28,195 bases of DNA from JBGCDD01 sp045105075 (GTDB lineage: Bacteria; Pseudomonadota; Alphaproteobacteria; Rhodobacterales; Rhodobacteraceae): contig JBGCDD010000070.1 of the NCBI GenBank assembly GCA_045105075.1, positions 1 to 28,195 on the forward strand, read 5' to 3'. The translations under genes and the position numbers were made by a program. Each line of letters opens with the position of its first letter. Position 1 is the first letter of the stretch. The notes under the pieces are model-generated. The model did not search any database. It was given only the letters and a program-made list of their open reading frames with translations, and was not told the DNA's origin. Positions 1-10,229 of the stretch are shown one piece after another.

Positions 1-300
1 AGACCCACCAGAGACGAAATAGACCCGGTCAAGGTCGCCCGGCGCATGGGAAATCAACGTATCGGCCAGCCTTTCGGCGGGTTCGGACGTGAAGAACCCG
101 GTGTGCGCAAAAGCCAGTGTTTCGCTTTGCTGCTGAATGGCGCGGATCACGCTTGCGTCGCCATGGCCCAAACACGATACCGCCGCCCCGCCCGAGCCGT
201 CGAAGTAGCGCTTGCCAGAAGCGTCGATCAGATAGCAGCCCTCGCCTTTGACGGCGGTGGGCGGCGGCGTGCGCATGGCGCGGGGAAAGACATGGGGCAT
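1..300 (-). CDS. class III (PLP-dependent) aminotransferase, N-terminal part
   Basis: The first 100 codons of a minus-strand gene run off the left edge. The visible protein opens with a short N-terminal arm. It continues with the class III aminotransferase pattern: a segment reading YLIDASGKRYFDGSGGAAV, then CLGHGDASVIRAI and FAHTGFFTSEPAERLA, ending at YFVSGGS, just before the PLP-phosphate-binding region. These enzymes move an amino group from omega-amino acids, amines or similar donors to pyruvate or a 2-oxo acid in the cytoplasm. The catalytic lysine lies outside the window, so substrate and integrity cannot be judged. The ATG is preceded by AGGTCC at a usable distance. The gene is divergent from the TRAP operon, which hints that the imported compound or a derivative may be transaminated; that link is inference. 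Confidence 0.85.
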   Translation of the reverse strand, partial: MPHVFPRAMRTPPPTAVKGEGCYLIDASGKRYFDGSGGAAVSCLGHGDASVIRAIQQQSETLAFAHTGFFTSEPAERLADTLISHAPGDLDRVYFVSGGS

Positions 301-517
301 GAACGGACCTTGTGTGCGGGTGCATCAACAAGGGCGGTGATCGCACCGGAAGTCAACGGTAGTGAACAACAGCTTCGGTTTGATCGTCTGTGACATTTGC
401 GACGCTACTTATGGCAGCGCGATTCAACGCGGTCTTGATTGGCGATATCCGGGACAACGGTGCCGCAGCAGCGAATCACTCGACAAAATACGCGGTGCGA
501 CTGGGCCAACGCCTATT

Positions 518-556
518 ATGTCACGTTAAAATAACATTAGTTTTTTCGCGTGACAT
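518..556. promoter_or_regulatory. inverted repeat in the divergent aminotransferase/TRAP promoter region
   Basis: The 334-base gap between the aminotransferase and the TAXI gene holds a perfect 8-bp inverted repeat, ATGTCACG at 518-525 and CGTGACAT at 549-556. An AT-rich 23-bp spacer containing TTAAAATAACATTAG separates the arms. Arm centres are 31 bp apart, about three helical turns, as expected for two half-sites bound on one face of the DNA, and the spacer could hold a promoter. The second arm ends 78 bases before the TAXI start codon. I cannot name the regulator. No other gene is visible in this gap. Confidence 0.4.
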
Positions 557-634
557 CCCCGAGCAATTTCGCAACCATCACGCTCACACAAGCGGGCGCG
601 TTCGCGCGGCCCGCCAATAATCTGGGAGATCTAC

Positions 635-1606
635 ATGAATTATCAAAAACTGGTGGGTGGTGTCGTCGCCGCCGCCACGCTGAGCTTTGGCACTGCATCC
701 TTTGCGGCCGATCAGCAGTTCATTTCCATCGGCACCGGTGGCGTCACCGGCGTTTATTATCCAACCGGTGGCGCGATCTGCCGTCTGGTGAACCGCACGC
801 GCAAAGAGCACGGCATTCGCTGCGCTGTCGAATCGACAGGCGGGTCGGTCTACAACATCAACACCATCAAAGCCGGCGAGCTGGAGTTCGGTGTTGCGCA
901 GTCGGATTGGCAGCACCACGCCTATAACGGCACGTCCAAATTTGCCGATAACCCGTTCCCCGGTGTGCGCGCGATGTTCTCGGTCCACCCTGAGCCCTTC
1001 ACGTTGTTGGTGCGCGGCGACAGCGGCATCACCTCATTCGAGGGCATCAAAGGCAAGCGTGTCAACGTCGGCAACCCCGGTTCCGGTCAGCGCGCCACAA
1101 TGGAAGTTGTGATGGGTGCTTTTGGTATCGAAATGGGCGATCTGGCGCTGGCGACCGAGTACAAAGGCTCGGAAATGGCCAAGCAGATCTGTGACGACAA
1201 CATCGATGCGATGATCTACACCATCGGCCACCCGGCGGCGGCGATCAAAGAAGCCACAACCACCTGTGACGTCAAACTGGTGTCGGTTTCGGGCGCGGCC
1301 ATCGACAAGCTGGTTGCAGACAATCCATACTACCGTGTCGCTACCATCCCTGGTGGTATGTATGCGGGCAATGACGCTGACACCACTACATTTGGCGTGG
1401 GCGCAACCTTCGTGACGTCCAACGAAGTGTCCGACGATGTGGCCTATGTGGTTGCCAAATCGGTGATGTCCAATCTGGATGACTTCCGCAATCTGCACCC
1501 GGCTTTTGCCAATCTGGACGCCAAGCAGATGGTCAACGACGGTCTGTCCGCACCGCTGCACCCCGGTGCGATGAAGGCCTACAAAGAGCTGGGCCTGATG
1601 GACTGA
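635..1606 (+). CDS. TAXI family TRAP transporter solute-binding protein
   Basis: A 323-residue periplasmic substrate-binding protein of the TAXI class. It has a Sec signal peptide of about 24 residues ending SFA before ADQQF. The mature start, FISIGTGGVTGVYYPTGGAI, is the hallmark of TAXI receptors. Later segments (VESTGGSVYNINTI, ELEFGVAQSDW, FEGIKGKRVNVGNPGSG) fit the two-lobed fold of the family. It should capture a solute in the periplasm and hand it to the membrane subunit encoded next. TAXI proteins are known or proposed to bind glutamate, glutamine or 2-oxoglutarate, but sequence alone does not fix the ligand here. GGGAG lies just upstream of the ATG. The permease starts 90 bases downstream, after a hairpin. 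Confidence 0.93.
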   Translation: MNYQKLVGGVVAAATLSFGTASFAADQQFISIGTGGVTGVYYPTGGAICRLVNRTRKEHGIRCAVESTGGSVYNINTIKAGELEFGVAQSDWQHHAYNGTSKFADNPFPGVRAMFSVHPEPFTLLVRGDSGITSFEGIKGKRVNVGNPGSGQRATMEVVMGAFGIEMGDLALATEYKGSEMAKQICDDNIDAMIYTIGHPAAAIKEATTTCDVKLVSVSGAAIDKLVADNPYYRVATIPGGMYAGNDADTTTFGVGATFVTSNEVSDDVAYVVAKSVMSNLDDFRNLHPAFANLDAKQMVNDGLSAPLHPGAMKAYKELGLMD

Positions 1607-1631
1607 GGCATTCGCCTTACGCGATAAAATC

Positions 1632-1662
1632 GGGATCTGGCGCGGCAATTTGCGCCAGACCC
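1632..1662 (+). promoter_or_regulatory. intercistronic hairpin between binding protein and permease
   Basis: TCTGGCGC (1636-1643) and GCGCCAGA (1652-1659) form a perfect 8-bp stem with an 8-base loop. After one mismatch, GG/CC pairs extend it. No T-run follows, so it is unlikely to be a full terminator. Hairpins in this position in binding-protein-dependent transport operons commonly stabilise the upstream message or partly block read-through, giving more binding protein than permease. That role is inferred. Confidence 0.45.
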
Positions 1663-1696
1663 ACACCCATAAAACAGTGACCAAGGGGGCTTTGCC

Positions 1697-4321
1697 ATGA
1701 CCGATACTGTGAACCGCAGCGCAGAGGACATGGTGGCCGAAGCCGACACCGGCGCGCGCAATGCCGGCCCCGGAGCGGCACGCATGATCTTTGCGCTTTG
1801 CGTGATCTGGTCGCTGTTTCAGCTCTATATTGCCTCTAAATTGCCCGGTGTTCTGGCGCTGGCCACAGGGTTCAGCGACTTTGCCAACATCGTCGCGCAG
1901 GCCCGTTTCGTGCACTTGGCGTTCGCGCTGGCGCTGGCGACGCTGGCCTTTCCGATACTGGGCCACCGCAATCGCATCCCCATCTATGACTGGGTCCTGC
2001 TGGTTCTGGGCGTTTCGGCCTGTTTGTATCTGGTGATATTCCGGTTCGACATCGCGGATCGCCCCGGGTTGTGGTCGACCAGTGACATCGTGATGTCGGC
2101 AATCGGTATGCTGGTGCTGATGATCGCCGTTTACCGCTCGCTTGGATTGCCGCTTGTGATCATCGCCTCGCTGTTCCTGGCGCTGGCGTTCTTTGGCGGC
2201 TATTCGGAATGGATCGGCAGCATCACCAACTATGGTGGGTCGTCCTTCACCAAGGCCATGGGTCACTATTGGATGCAGACCGAGGGAGTCTTTGGCGTCG
2301 CCTTGGGTGTTTCAACCTCGATGATCTTCTTGTTTGTGCTGTTCGGCGCGCTGCTGGAAAAGGCAGGCGGCGGCAATTGGTTCATCAAAGTGGCGATTGC
2401 TTTGCTGGGCGCTTTGCGCGGCGGTCCGGCCAAAGCGGCGGTTCTCAGTTCGATGATGACCGGCATGATCTCGGGCTCGTCGATTGCCAACACGGTGACC
2501 ACGGGCACCTTCACCATTCCGCTGATGAAGCGCATCGGCTTTTCGGCCGAAAAGGCCGGCGCGGTTGAGGTTGCCTCTTCGACCAACGGTCAGCTGACAC
2601 CGCCGGTGATGGGGGCTGCGGCCTTCCTGATGGTGGAATATGTCAACATTCCCTATATCGAAGTGGTCAAACACGCGTTTTTGCCCGCTGTCATTTCCTA
2701 CATCGCGCTGCTTTACATCGTGCATCTGGAAAGCCTGAAGTTGAAGCTTGAGGGATTGACCAAACCCGGTCGCCACATGGGCGTGGTGATGATTTTCATT
2801 CTGTTCATCACCGGCTTTCTGGGCATGGCTGCGATCAGCTTTCTGGTCATTGGTTTCCGCGCTCTGCTTGAACCGATGATGCCGGGCGAAACCGTTTATC
2901 CCGCGCTGGTGCTGCTGCTGGTGGCCTATCTTGCGCTGGTCTATTTGGCGTCGCGCTTTCCCGATATCGAGGTCGACGACCCCAATGCCAAAATGGTGCA
3001 GGCGCCGCGTTTGACGCCCACCGTGATGGGCGGGGCGTATTTTGCGCTGCCGATCTTTGTGCTGGTGTGGAACCTGATGGTGCGCACCGAATATCTTGAT
3101 CGCCTGTCCCCGGCGCTGTCGGCGTTCTGGGCGACCATCGCGATGATCATCGTGTCAGTGACGCACCGCCCGCTCAAGGCGATGTTCCGGGGCGAATCGC
3201 AGTTCGTGAACGAAACTGTGGCCGGCTTTTGGGATTTCGTGTCGGGGCTGGAAAGTGGCGCGCGCAATATGATCGGCATTGGTGTCGCCACGGGGGCCGC
3301 TGGCATCATCGTGGGCACCATTTCACTGACCGGCGCGCACCAGATTATCGGTCAGGTGATCGAGGTGATCTCAGGCGGCAATCTGATGGTGCTGCTGGTG
3401 TTGGTGGCGGTCTTGTCGCTGGTGCTGGGCATGGGGCTGCCGACCACGGCGAATTACATTGTGGTGTCGTCGCTTATGGCGCCGGTGATCGTTTCCGTGG
3501 GCGCGCAGTCCGGGCTGATCGTGCCGCTGATCGCGGTGCATATGTTTGTGTTTTACTTCGGTATTCTGGCGGATGACACGCCGCCGGTGGGCCTTGCGGC
3601 CTATGCGGCGGCGGCGATTTCGCGCGGTGATCCGATCAAAACAGGTGTGCAGGGCTTTGCCTATGACATCCGCACCGCATTGTTGCCGTTCATGTTCATC
3701 TTCAACACCGACCTGTTGCTGATCGATGTGGGTTTCTTCAAAGCGATCATGGTGTTTTTCGTTTCTCTTGTGGCGATGCTGACCTTTGCCGCCGTCACCC
3801 AAGGTTACTTCATCGCCAAGTCCCGAAAATGGGAAAGTGCTGTGATGCTGGTCGTGGTGTTCATGCTGTTCCGACCGGATTTCTTCCTGGATCAATGGCA
3901 GGACAAATACACCGATTTCACTGGCGCTCAGGCGATGGAGGCGGTGGCGACAGTGCCATCGGGCGAGCAGATCAGACTGGTGATCGAAGCGCCCGATTTT
4001 GACACCGGAGAGCTTGCTGGAACCACGGTCGTGATGACGCCCGAGGCCGAGGGGTCGGGTTTGCAGCGGCTTGAGGCGGCAGGGCTGACGGTTTTTGAAG
4101 AAGATGGCATTCTGCGCCTGGACGAGCCTTTCCCCGGCACGCCGTTCTTTGAAAAACTGGCCAATGACTATGATTTTTACGGTGATGAACCGGCGCAGAT
4201 CAAAGTCGTCAAAGTCGAAAATGACCGGATCTTCAAAGAGATCTTCTTCCTGCCCGCCTTCTTGTTGTTGTTCATGATCGTGGCTCTGCAAAGTCGCCGT
4301 GCCACGCAACCCGCGTTTTAA
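1697..4321 (+). CDS. TRAP transporter fused permease (4TM/12TM, DctQM-type)
   Basis: An 874-residue inner-membrane protein joining the small (DctQ-like, 4 TM) and large (DctM-like, 12 TM) TRAP subunits in one chain, the usual arrangement for TAXI systems. The N-terminal ~220 residues carry the first helices. The large-subunit core follows, with signature stretches such as SSMMTGMISGSSIANTVTTG, STNGQLTPPVMGAAAFL, GMGLPTTANYIV and FGILADDTPPVGLAAYAAAA. It drives sodium-coupled uptake of the solute delivered by the upstream receptor. About 170 residues beyond the core, a hydrophilic region (EQIRLVIEAPDFDTGELAG and on) is followed by a last hydrophobic helix near the C-terminus. This matches my memory of the DUF3394-type tail seen on some fused TRAP permeases. 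AAGGGGG precedes the ATG. The Usp gene starts 10 bases after the stop. Confidence 0.93.
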   Translation: MTDTVNRSAEDMVAEADTGARNAGPGAARMIFALCVIWSLFQLYIASKLPGVLALATGFSDFANIVAQARFVHLAFALALATLAFPILGHRNRIPIYDWVLLVLGVSACLYLVIFRFDIADRPGLWSTSDIVMSAIGMLVLMIAVYRSLGLPLVIIASLFLALAFFGGYSEWIGSITNYGGSSFTKAMGHYWMQTEGVFGVALGVSTSMIFLFVLFGALLEKAGGGNWFIKVAIALLGALRGGPAKAAVLSSMMTGMISGSSIANTVTTGTFTIPLMKRIGFSAEKAGAVEVASSTNGQLTPPVMGAAAFLMVEYVNIPYIEVVKHAFLPAVISYIALLYIVHLESLKLKLEGLTKPGRHMGVVMIFILFITGFLGMAAISFLVIGFRALLEPMMPGETVYPALVLLLVAYLALVYLASRFPDIEVDDPNAKMVQAPRLTPTVMGGAYFALPIFVLVWNLMVRTEYLDRLSPALSAFWATIAMIIVSVTHRPLKAMFRGESQFVNETVAGFWDFVSGLESGARNMIGIGVATGAAGIIVGTISLTGAHQIIGQVIEVISGGNLMVLLVLVAVLSLVLGMGLPTTANYIVVSSLMAPVIVSVGAQSGLIVPLIAVHMFVFYFGILADDTPPVGLAAYAAAAISRGDPIKTGVQGFAYDIRTALLPFMFIFNTDLLLIDVGFFKAIMVFFVSLVAMLTFAAVTQGYFIAKSRKWESAVMLVVVFMLFRPDFFLDQWQDKYTDFTGAQAMEAVATVPSGEQIRLVIEAPDFDTGELAGTTVVMTPEAEGSGLQRLEAAGLTVFEEDGILRLDEPFPGTPFFEKLANDYDFYGDEPAQIKVVKVENDRIFKEIFFLPAFLLLFMIVALQSRRATQPAF

Positions 4322-4331
4322 GGACCGTAAG

Positions 4332-4751
4332 ATGTACAAAACAATCCTCGTTCCGGTTGATCTGACCACGCCCGATGACACCCAGCGCCTGCTGGGCATG
4401 GCTTCGGAACTGGCGGCGCAATGGGGCAGCGACCTGCATGTGGCCAATATTGTGCCCGATATGGGCATGGCGATGGTCGGCGCGGCGTTCAAAAACAGTC
4501 ACGAACAGGAAACCATCGAGGCGGCAACCAGCGAACTTGCCGCCAGCGTTCAAACTGCAGGGGTCGAGGCCGAAATGCATGTGGGCATGGGCACGATCTA
4601 TGATCAGGTGATTACGCTCGCTGAAAAGGTCGATGCCGATCTGATCCTGATTGGCGCTCACCGCCCCGAGCTGCGCGACTACCTTTTGGGCTCAAACGCG
4701 GCGCGACTGGTGCGTCATTCCAACCGTTCGGTGCTGGTGGTGCGCGACTAA
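4332..4751 (+). CDS. UspA-family universal stress protein (TeaD-like)
   Basis: A 139-residue single Usp domain. It opens with YKTILVPVDL and ends with a nucleotide-binding-type segment, GAHRPELRDYLLGSNAARLV followed by RHSNRSVLVVRD. The G-x2-R and GSNA arrangement resembles TeaD, the ATP-binding Usp protein encoded with the Halomonas ectoine TRAP transporter, where it modulates transport. By position (third gene of the TRAP operon, 10 bases after the permease stop) a role in controlling this transporter is the best guess. I chose the ATG at 4332 over an in-frame start at 4299. It gives the canonical N-terminus, has AAGGA just upstream (over the permease stop), and avoids overlap. Confidence 0.88.
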   Translation: MYKTILVPVDLTTPDDTQRLLGMASELAAQWGSDLHVANIVPDMGMAMVGAAFKNSHEQETIEAATSELAASVQTAGVEAEMHVGMGTIYDQVITLAEKVDADLILIGAHRPELRDYLLGSNAARLVRHSNRSVLVVRD

Positions 4752-4907
4752 AGCATGCCATCTTTCACCCATCGCCAATGCACCAAGCATTGACGGCAGA
4801 GGTCGAAGGCAAGCGGCTCTGGTGCGCGCGCACCATTGCTTGCAACGCAAAACCGGTCTTGCCTGCGATTGCGACATCTTCTGCAAATCAAGCAGATCGG
4901 CCGTTTC

Positions 4908-5036
4908 TCAACGATAGAGGGTTTTGCCGTTGCCCCGGCTCTCGATCACGGTCAGGTCGCGGCGATTTTGGCCAAGGTGATCGAAACATTGGTTATGAAT
5001 GCACCGGAGCCAACACACGACCGGCAGCGCGATCAT
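4908..5036 (-). CDS. possible small ORF of 42 residues, unknown function
   Basis: Downstream of polA on the same strand, an ATG-to-TGA frame encodes 42 residues. It has three cysteines near the N-terminal half (VCWLRC, NQCFDH) and a strikingly protein-like end, RRDLTVIESRGNGKTLYR. Codon choice in the second half (CTG ACC GTG ATC GAG AGC CGG GGC AAC GGC) looks like real genes of this genome. The upstream ribosome-binding site is weak (only TTTGAGCT), and I do not recognise the family. The rest of 4752-5122 holds only a perfect 14-bp GC palindrome, GGTGCGCGCGCACC at 4821-4834, with no T-run. Confidence 0.3.
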   Translation of the reverse strand: MIALPVVCWLRCIHNQCFDHLGQNRRDLTVIESRGNGKTLYR

Positions 5037-5122
5037 AGCTCAAATGCGCCGCACGCGATGACGTGCATGTGCTGAGATCGCTTCGTTTGCAACTGGCTTT
5101 GATCGTTCCCGAATACGAGGCT

Positions 5123-7915
<2,793 letters not shown>

Positions 7916-7987
7916 GTTTGCCTCCCGTTGGTCGCGACACACCGTTCATGGCGCGCCGCGCGGCGGGAGTCCAGCAGGCGATGCGCT

Positions 7988-8437
7988 CTAGTCAAAGATG
8001 CTTTCGAGCATCTCGCGGAAATGAGAAAGAACAACAAAAAGCACCAACACGCCGATCAAAAGGGTCGCGTACCAGACAATCAACTGAAAGGTCAGTGCGA
8101 ACAGGGCCAGTAGACCGGCTGCGGCGACCACGCGCACAGGTTCGCGGCGCAGGTAACCCGCCATCGCAAACACCAGGGCAATCGCGCTGATGATGCTGGC
8201 GCTGAGGTGGATGAAGCGGTCAATATCCCAGGTTGCGGTCTGTGCCAGAGTGTCTGGATCGCCCGCGACCTTGCGCGCAACGGCGTCTTTGAGCGAGCCG
8301 ATAAACTCAGCCAGACCCACTTCGACACCGATTCGAGGCGCGAACGGCCCACCAAATACGTGAACCAATGCCAAAATAAGCGCCAAGGTGCTCATCAAAA
8401 GGGCAAAGTAACCGAACAGAACGGGATTTTTCGACAT
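7988..8437 (-). CDS. small integral membrane protein, unknown function
   Basis: A 149-residue protein with about four hydrophobic helices, near residues 7-28, 76-96, 101-117 and 118-138. A soluble loop of about 45 residues (GLAEFIGSLKDAVARKVAG, then DPDTLAQTATWDIDRFIHL) separates the first helix from the rest. No catalytic motif is visible and I do not recognise a named family. It lies between the zinc-finger gene and polA on the same strand, with gaps of 77 and 72 bases. The ribosome-binding site is poor (AAAGG is about 10 bases away), which leaves the exact start less certain. Confidence 0.7.
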   Translation of the reverse strand: MSKNPVLFGYFALLMSTLALILALVHVFGGPFAPRIGVEVGLAEFIGSLKDAVARKVAGDPDTLAQTATWDIDRFIHLSASIISAIALVFAMAGYLRREPVRVVAAAGLLALFALTFQLIVWYATLLIGVLVLFVVLSHFREMLESIFD

Positions 8438-8514
8438 TCAAGGGGGCCTTTCCGTAAAATCTTGCGGGAATGGCTAACCAAGGATCGCGCCGAAATTGAG
8501 GCAAATTTGCGGGG

Positions 8515-8694
8515 TTATGAGGCGTCTTGGTGATCGCTGTGGATGAATTTGCAATCGCAATAGGGGCATTCGACCCAGCCCGTATCCGCAGGGATCTGCA
8601 ACCAGACACGCGGGTGGCCCAAGGCACCATCGCCGCCGTCACAGGCCAGGCGGTAGACATCGACGATTTTGGTTTCCGGCGCTTGCAGGCTCAT
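8515..8694 (-). CDS. CHCC zinc-finger protein (NDUFS6/complex I 13 kDa-like)
   Basis: A 59-residue protein with the zf-CHCC pattern: Cys18 in ACDGG, His27 in LGHPRVWLQI, and the CPYC pair at Cys43 and Cys46 followed by DCKFIH. This matches bacterial homologues of the mitochondrial complex I subunit NDUFS6, which bind one zinc ion and are found in alphaproteobacteria, where they may associate with NADH dehydrogenase. The link to complex I is known for the family; its role here is inferred, and no nuo genes are in the window. The ATG at 8692-8694 directly gives the typical short N-terminus. Confidence 0.85.
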   Translation of the reverse strand: MSLQAPETKIVDVYRLACDGGDGALGHPRVWLQIPADTGWVECPYCDCKFIHSDHQDAS

Positions 8695-9583
8695 CTTTTT
8701 TCGTCCTTTGGCTGTCGTGTCGCGCGGCTGTTATGCGCCAAGGCGCGGGGCGGGGCAAGGGTTGGGTGCGCAGGCGCCGTCCAACTATGCAAAGCTGTCG
8801 CGCCCTTTGACCAGTGTTTCGCTCAGCCATTACCAAACGGTCAATTTGCTGAAAAAAATCGCCGTGTCGTCGCCGGTTTGGCGCTTCGCCCGGTTGGTGC
8901 GCTCAAATCCACTGCGAATGGGATCAAATTGGCCCCTTCGCCAGGGTTGTTACACGCCAAAGGCTCAAACTGAATTGCCCGCGACGGATAACTTGTAAAG
9001 TTTGAGGGAACCCTGTGATGAAAACGCTGGAAAGCGCCCCGTTGAACTGGTGACTGGTGAAATCGAAGACGCGCCGCGCGAAGGTCCCAGATTTGACAGG
9101 CTGTCATCGACCTGGAGCAAGAACATCTCGATTAAGTCGGGCGACCTGTCCATTTCGGTGCCGGACGCGATGATCGAGATCTGGTGTGGAAACAGATGAT
9201 CTTATCTGCCTTTACCTGATTCAGTGTTGTTTATGCAGTTGTGCGCTTTGTTTGCCGACCTGCGGCACATTGTGATCGCGCGCCCTCAAAACTTCAGGGC
9301 CAGGGCGCCAAACCCCGCCCTGTTGGGGACATCGAAGTGGAATGTCATGCCAGACAGCAAATGGCCCATGACAACGCGCGTCGCGCTTTGTGTTTTGAAT
9401 TATCGGGGCGCCTGGTGGGTCTGGTATGGTGCCGTGTTGCGTACCTTTGCCGATCAGCCCTCGCAGCCGATCAACAAACCGCACTATGAACTGAACGGGA
9501 GAGTGAGAGGATCTCTTGGTAAACCTTTACCCAAGCGTGCGCCGGCGAAGAGTCGCCAGTTTTCAACCAATGCGCGAATGGTC
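8695..9583. other. 889-base stretch without a convincing gene
   Basis: Several overlapping short frames occur, none with both a ribosome-binding site and a recognisable product. Two pieces look somewhat protein-like. One is a plus-strand frame at 9002-9199 (65 codons, TTG start) ending KNISIKSGDLSISVPDAMIE and IWCGNR. The other is a minus-strand frame at 9286-9402 ending FDVPNRAGFGALALKF. They may be gene remnants. The right end leads into the csp promoter. I see no tRNA, terminator or repeat family here. Confidence 0.5.
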
Positions 9584-9612
9584 TTGAAATGTTGGTGGCA
9601 GACTGCCATATG
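9584..9612 (+). promoter_or_regulatory. sigma-70-type promoter of the first csp gene
   Basis: TTGAAA at 9584-9589 and CATATG at 9607-9612 are separated by 17 bp. Transcription would start near 9619, giving a leader of about 120 bases before the csp ATG at 9739. Support comes from the second csp gene, where a -10-like CAATAT sits at an equivalent place ahead of the same conserved leader elements. Confidence 0.5.
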
Positions 9613-9632
9613 CGCCTTGCTTACGTTATTCT

Positions 9633-9738
9633 CTATCGACCACTGTCTCCCGTCTGCGGCGCTCAGTCTTTCGATCCAGACCGACCACGCCAAGCTGTCG
9701 CATGTTGCGGACAGCACTTCACTACAGGAGACACGGAT
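9633..9738 (+). promoter_or_regulatory. 5' leader of the first csp mRNA (conserved with second copy)
   Basis: From CTATCGAC at 9633 to the start codon, this leader shares ordered blocks with the leader at 10230-10329: CTATCGAC, a CAGTCTT(T)CGATC block and the terminal ACAGGAGACAC containing the ribosome-binding site. Long structured leaders in cspA-type mRNAs act as temperature-sensing elements that control translation and stability. That role is inferred for this one. Confidence 0.45.
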
Positions 9739-9945
9739 ATGGCCACTGGCACCGTGAAATGGTTCAACTCAACCAAAGGTTTTGGTTTCATCGCACCCGA
9801 CGGCGCAAGCAAAGACGTGTTTGTGCACATCTCGGCTGTTGAGCGCGCAGGCCTGACCGGCTTGGCGGACAACCAAAAAGTGACATTTGACATCGAAACC
9901 GGTCGCGACGGGCGCGAAAGCGCAACCAACATCGCGCTGGCTTGA
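9739..9945 (+). CDS. cold-shock protein, CspA family (copy 1)
   Basis: A 68-residue single cold-shock domain. It carries both RNA-binding motifs: RNP1 in GTVKWFNSTKGFGFIAPDG and RNP2 in DVFVHISAVE. The family binds single-stranded RNA or DNA and melts secondary structure in mRNAs, mainly during temperature shifts or in stationary phase. The ATG is preceded by AGGAG at 9 bases. A much longer in-frame extension upstream is rejected because it would read through the promoter and leader. The protein differs from the second copy at only about nine or ten positions, plus one extra C-terminal residue there, so the two are close paralogues in tandem. Confidence 0.95.
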   Translation: MATGTVKWFNSTKGFGFIAPDGASKDVFVHISAVERAGLTGLADNQKVTFDIETGRDGRESATNIALA

Positions 9946-9959
9946 CGATTTGACACGTG

Positions 9960-9984
9960 GGCCGGGTGCGTCATGCGCTCGGCC
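9960..9984 (+). terminator. hairpin after first csp gene (weak terminator candidate)
   Basis: GGCCGGGTGC (9960-9969) can pair with GCGCTCGGCC (9975-9984) over 10 bp, including two G-T wobbles, around a 5-base loop. It begins 15 bases after the csp stop codon. There is no T-run after it, so it may be a 3'-end stabiliser rather than an intrinsic terminator. Confidence 0.35.
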
Positions 9985-10152
9985 TGCAACCCAGAGTGGA
10001 TCATAGGCGCACCAAGCCTCTGATACCTTGATGTTTTTGGCACTGCGTCAAAACCTGGCAATTTGCAACTTCCTGAAAATCTTAACGTAGCAGGGTGCAA
10101 GCCCTGGCCCATCTGTGTGAGCAACGCAGTTGTGCATTGACCGTTTATCTTT

Positions 10153-10182
10153 GCTTTTGGTGTTAATACTGCCACCAAAAGC
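10153..10182. repeat. perfect 10-bp inverted repeat upstream of second csp promoter
   Basis: GCTTTTGGTG (10153-10162) and CACCAAAAGC (10173-10182) are exact inverted repeats around TTAATACTGC. The element ends one base before the candidate -35 box of the second csp gene. It could be an operator for a dimeric regulator or a terminator-like hairpin ending transcripts from the first csp gene. The sequence after it (CTTGCTTAATT) is only moderately T-rich. Confidence 0.5.
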
Positions 10183-10183
10183 C

Positions 10184-10212
10184 TTGCTTAATTGGCTCTC
10201 AGCGCCAATATC
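10184..10212 (+). promoter_or_regulatory. candidate promoter of the second csp gene
   Basis: TTGCTT at 10184-10189 and CAATAT at 10206-10211 (16 bp apart; 17 bp if read as AATATC) are at the right distance for a sigma-70 promoter. The order CCA(A)TAT, ACGTTA, CTATCGAC downstream matches the region of the first csp gene, which supports the assignment. The leader would be about 110 bases. Confidence 0.4.
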
Positions 10213-10229
10213 TATGGTGCGACGTTACG

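Noticed and set aside
1034..2266. 410-codon open frame on the minus strand
   Set aside because: It lies antisense to the TAXI receptor and the start of the permease, both clearly coding. Its translation is rich in His, Gln and Arg, as expected for a shadow frame in high-GC DNA.
3371..4492. 373-codon minus-strand open frame
   Set aside because: Antisense to the TRAP permease and Usp genes, with low-complexity composition and no family motif.
4821..4834. 14-bp palindrome GGTGCGCGCGCACC between usp and polA
   Set aside because: No T-run follows on either strand and such GC palindromes arise easily in this genome, so I do not call a terminator or operator.
9224..9757. 177-codon plus-strand open frame
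   Set aside because: It runs through the csp promoter and leader into the csp gene in another frame and has no recognisable product.
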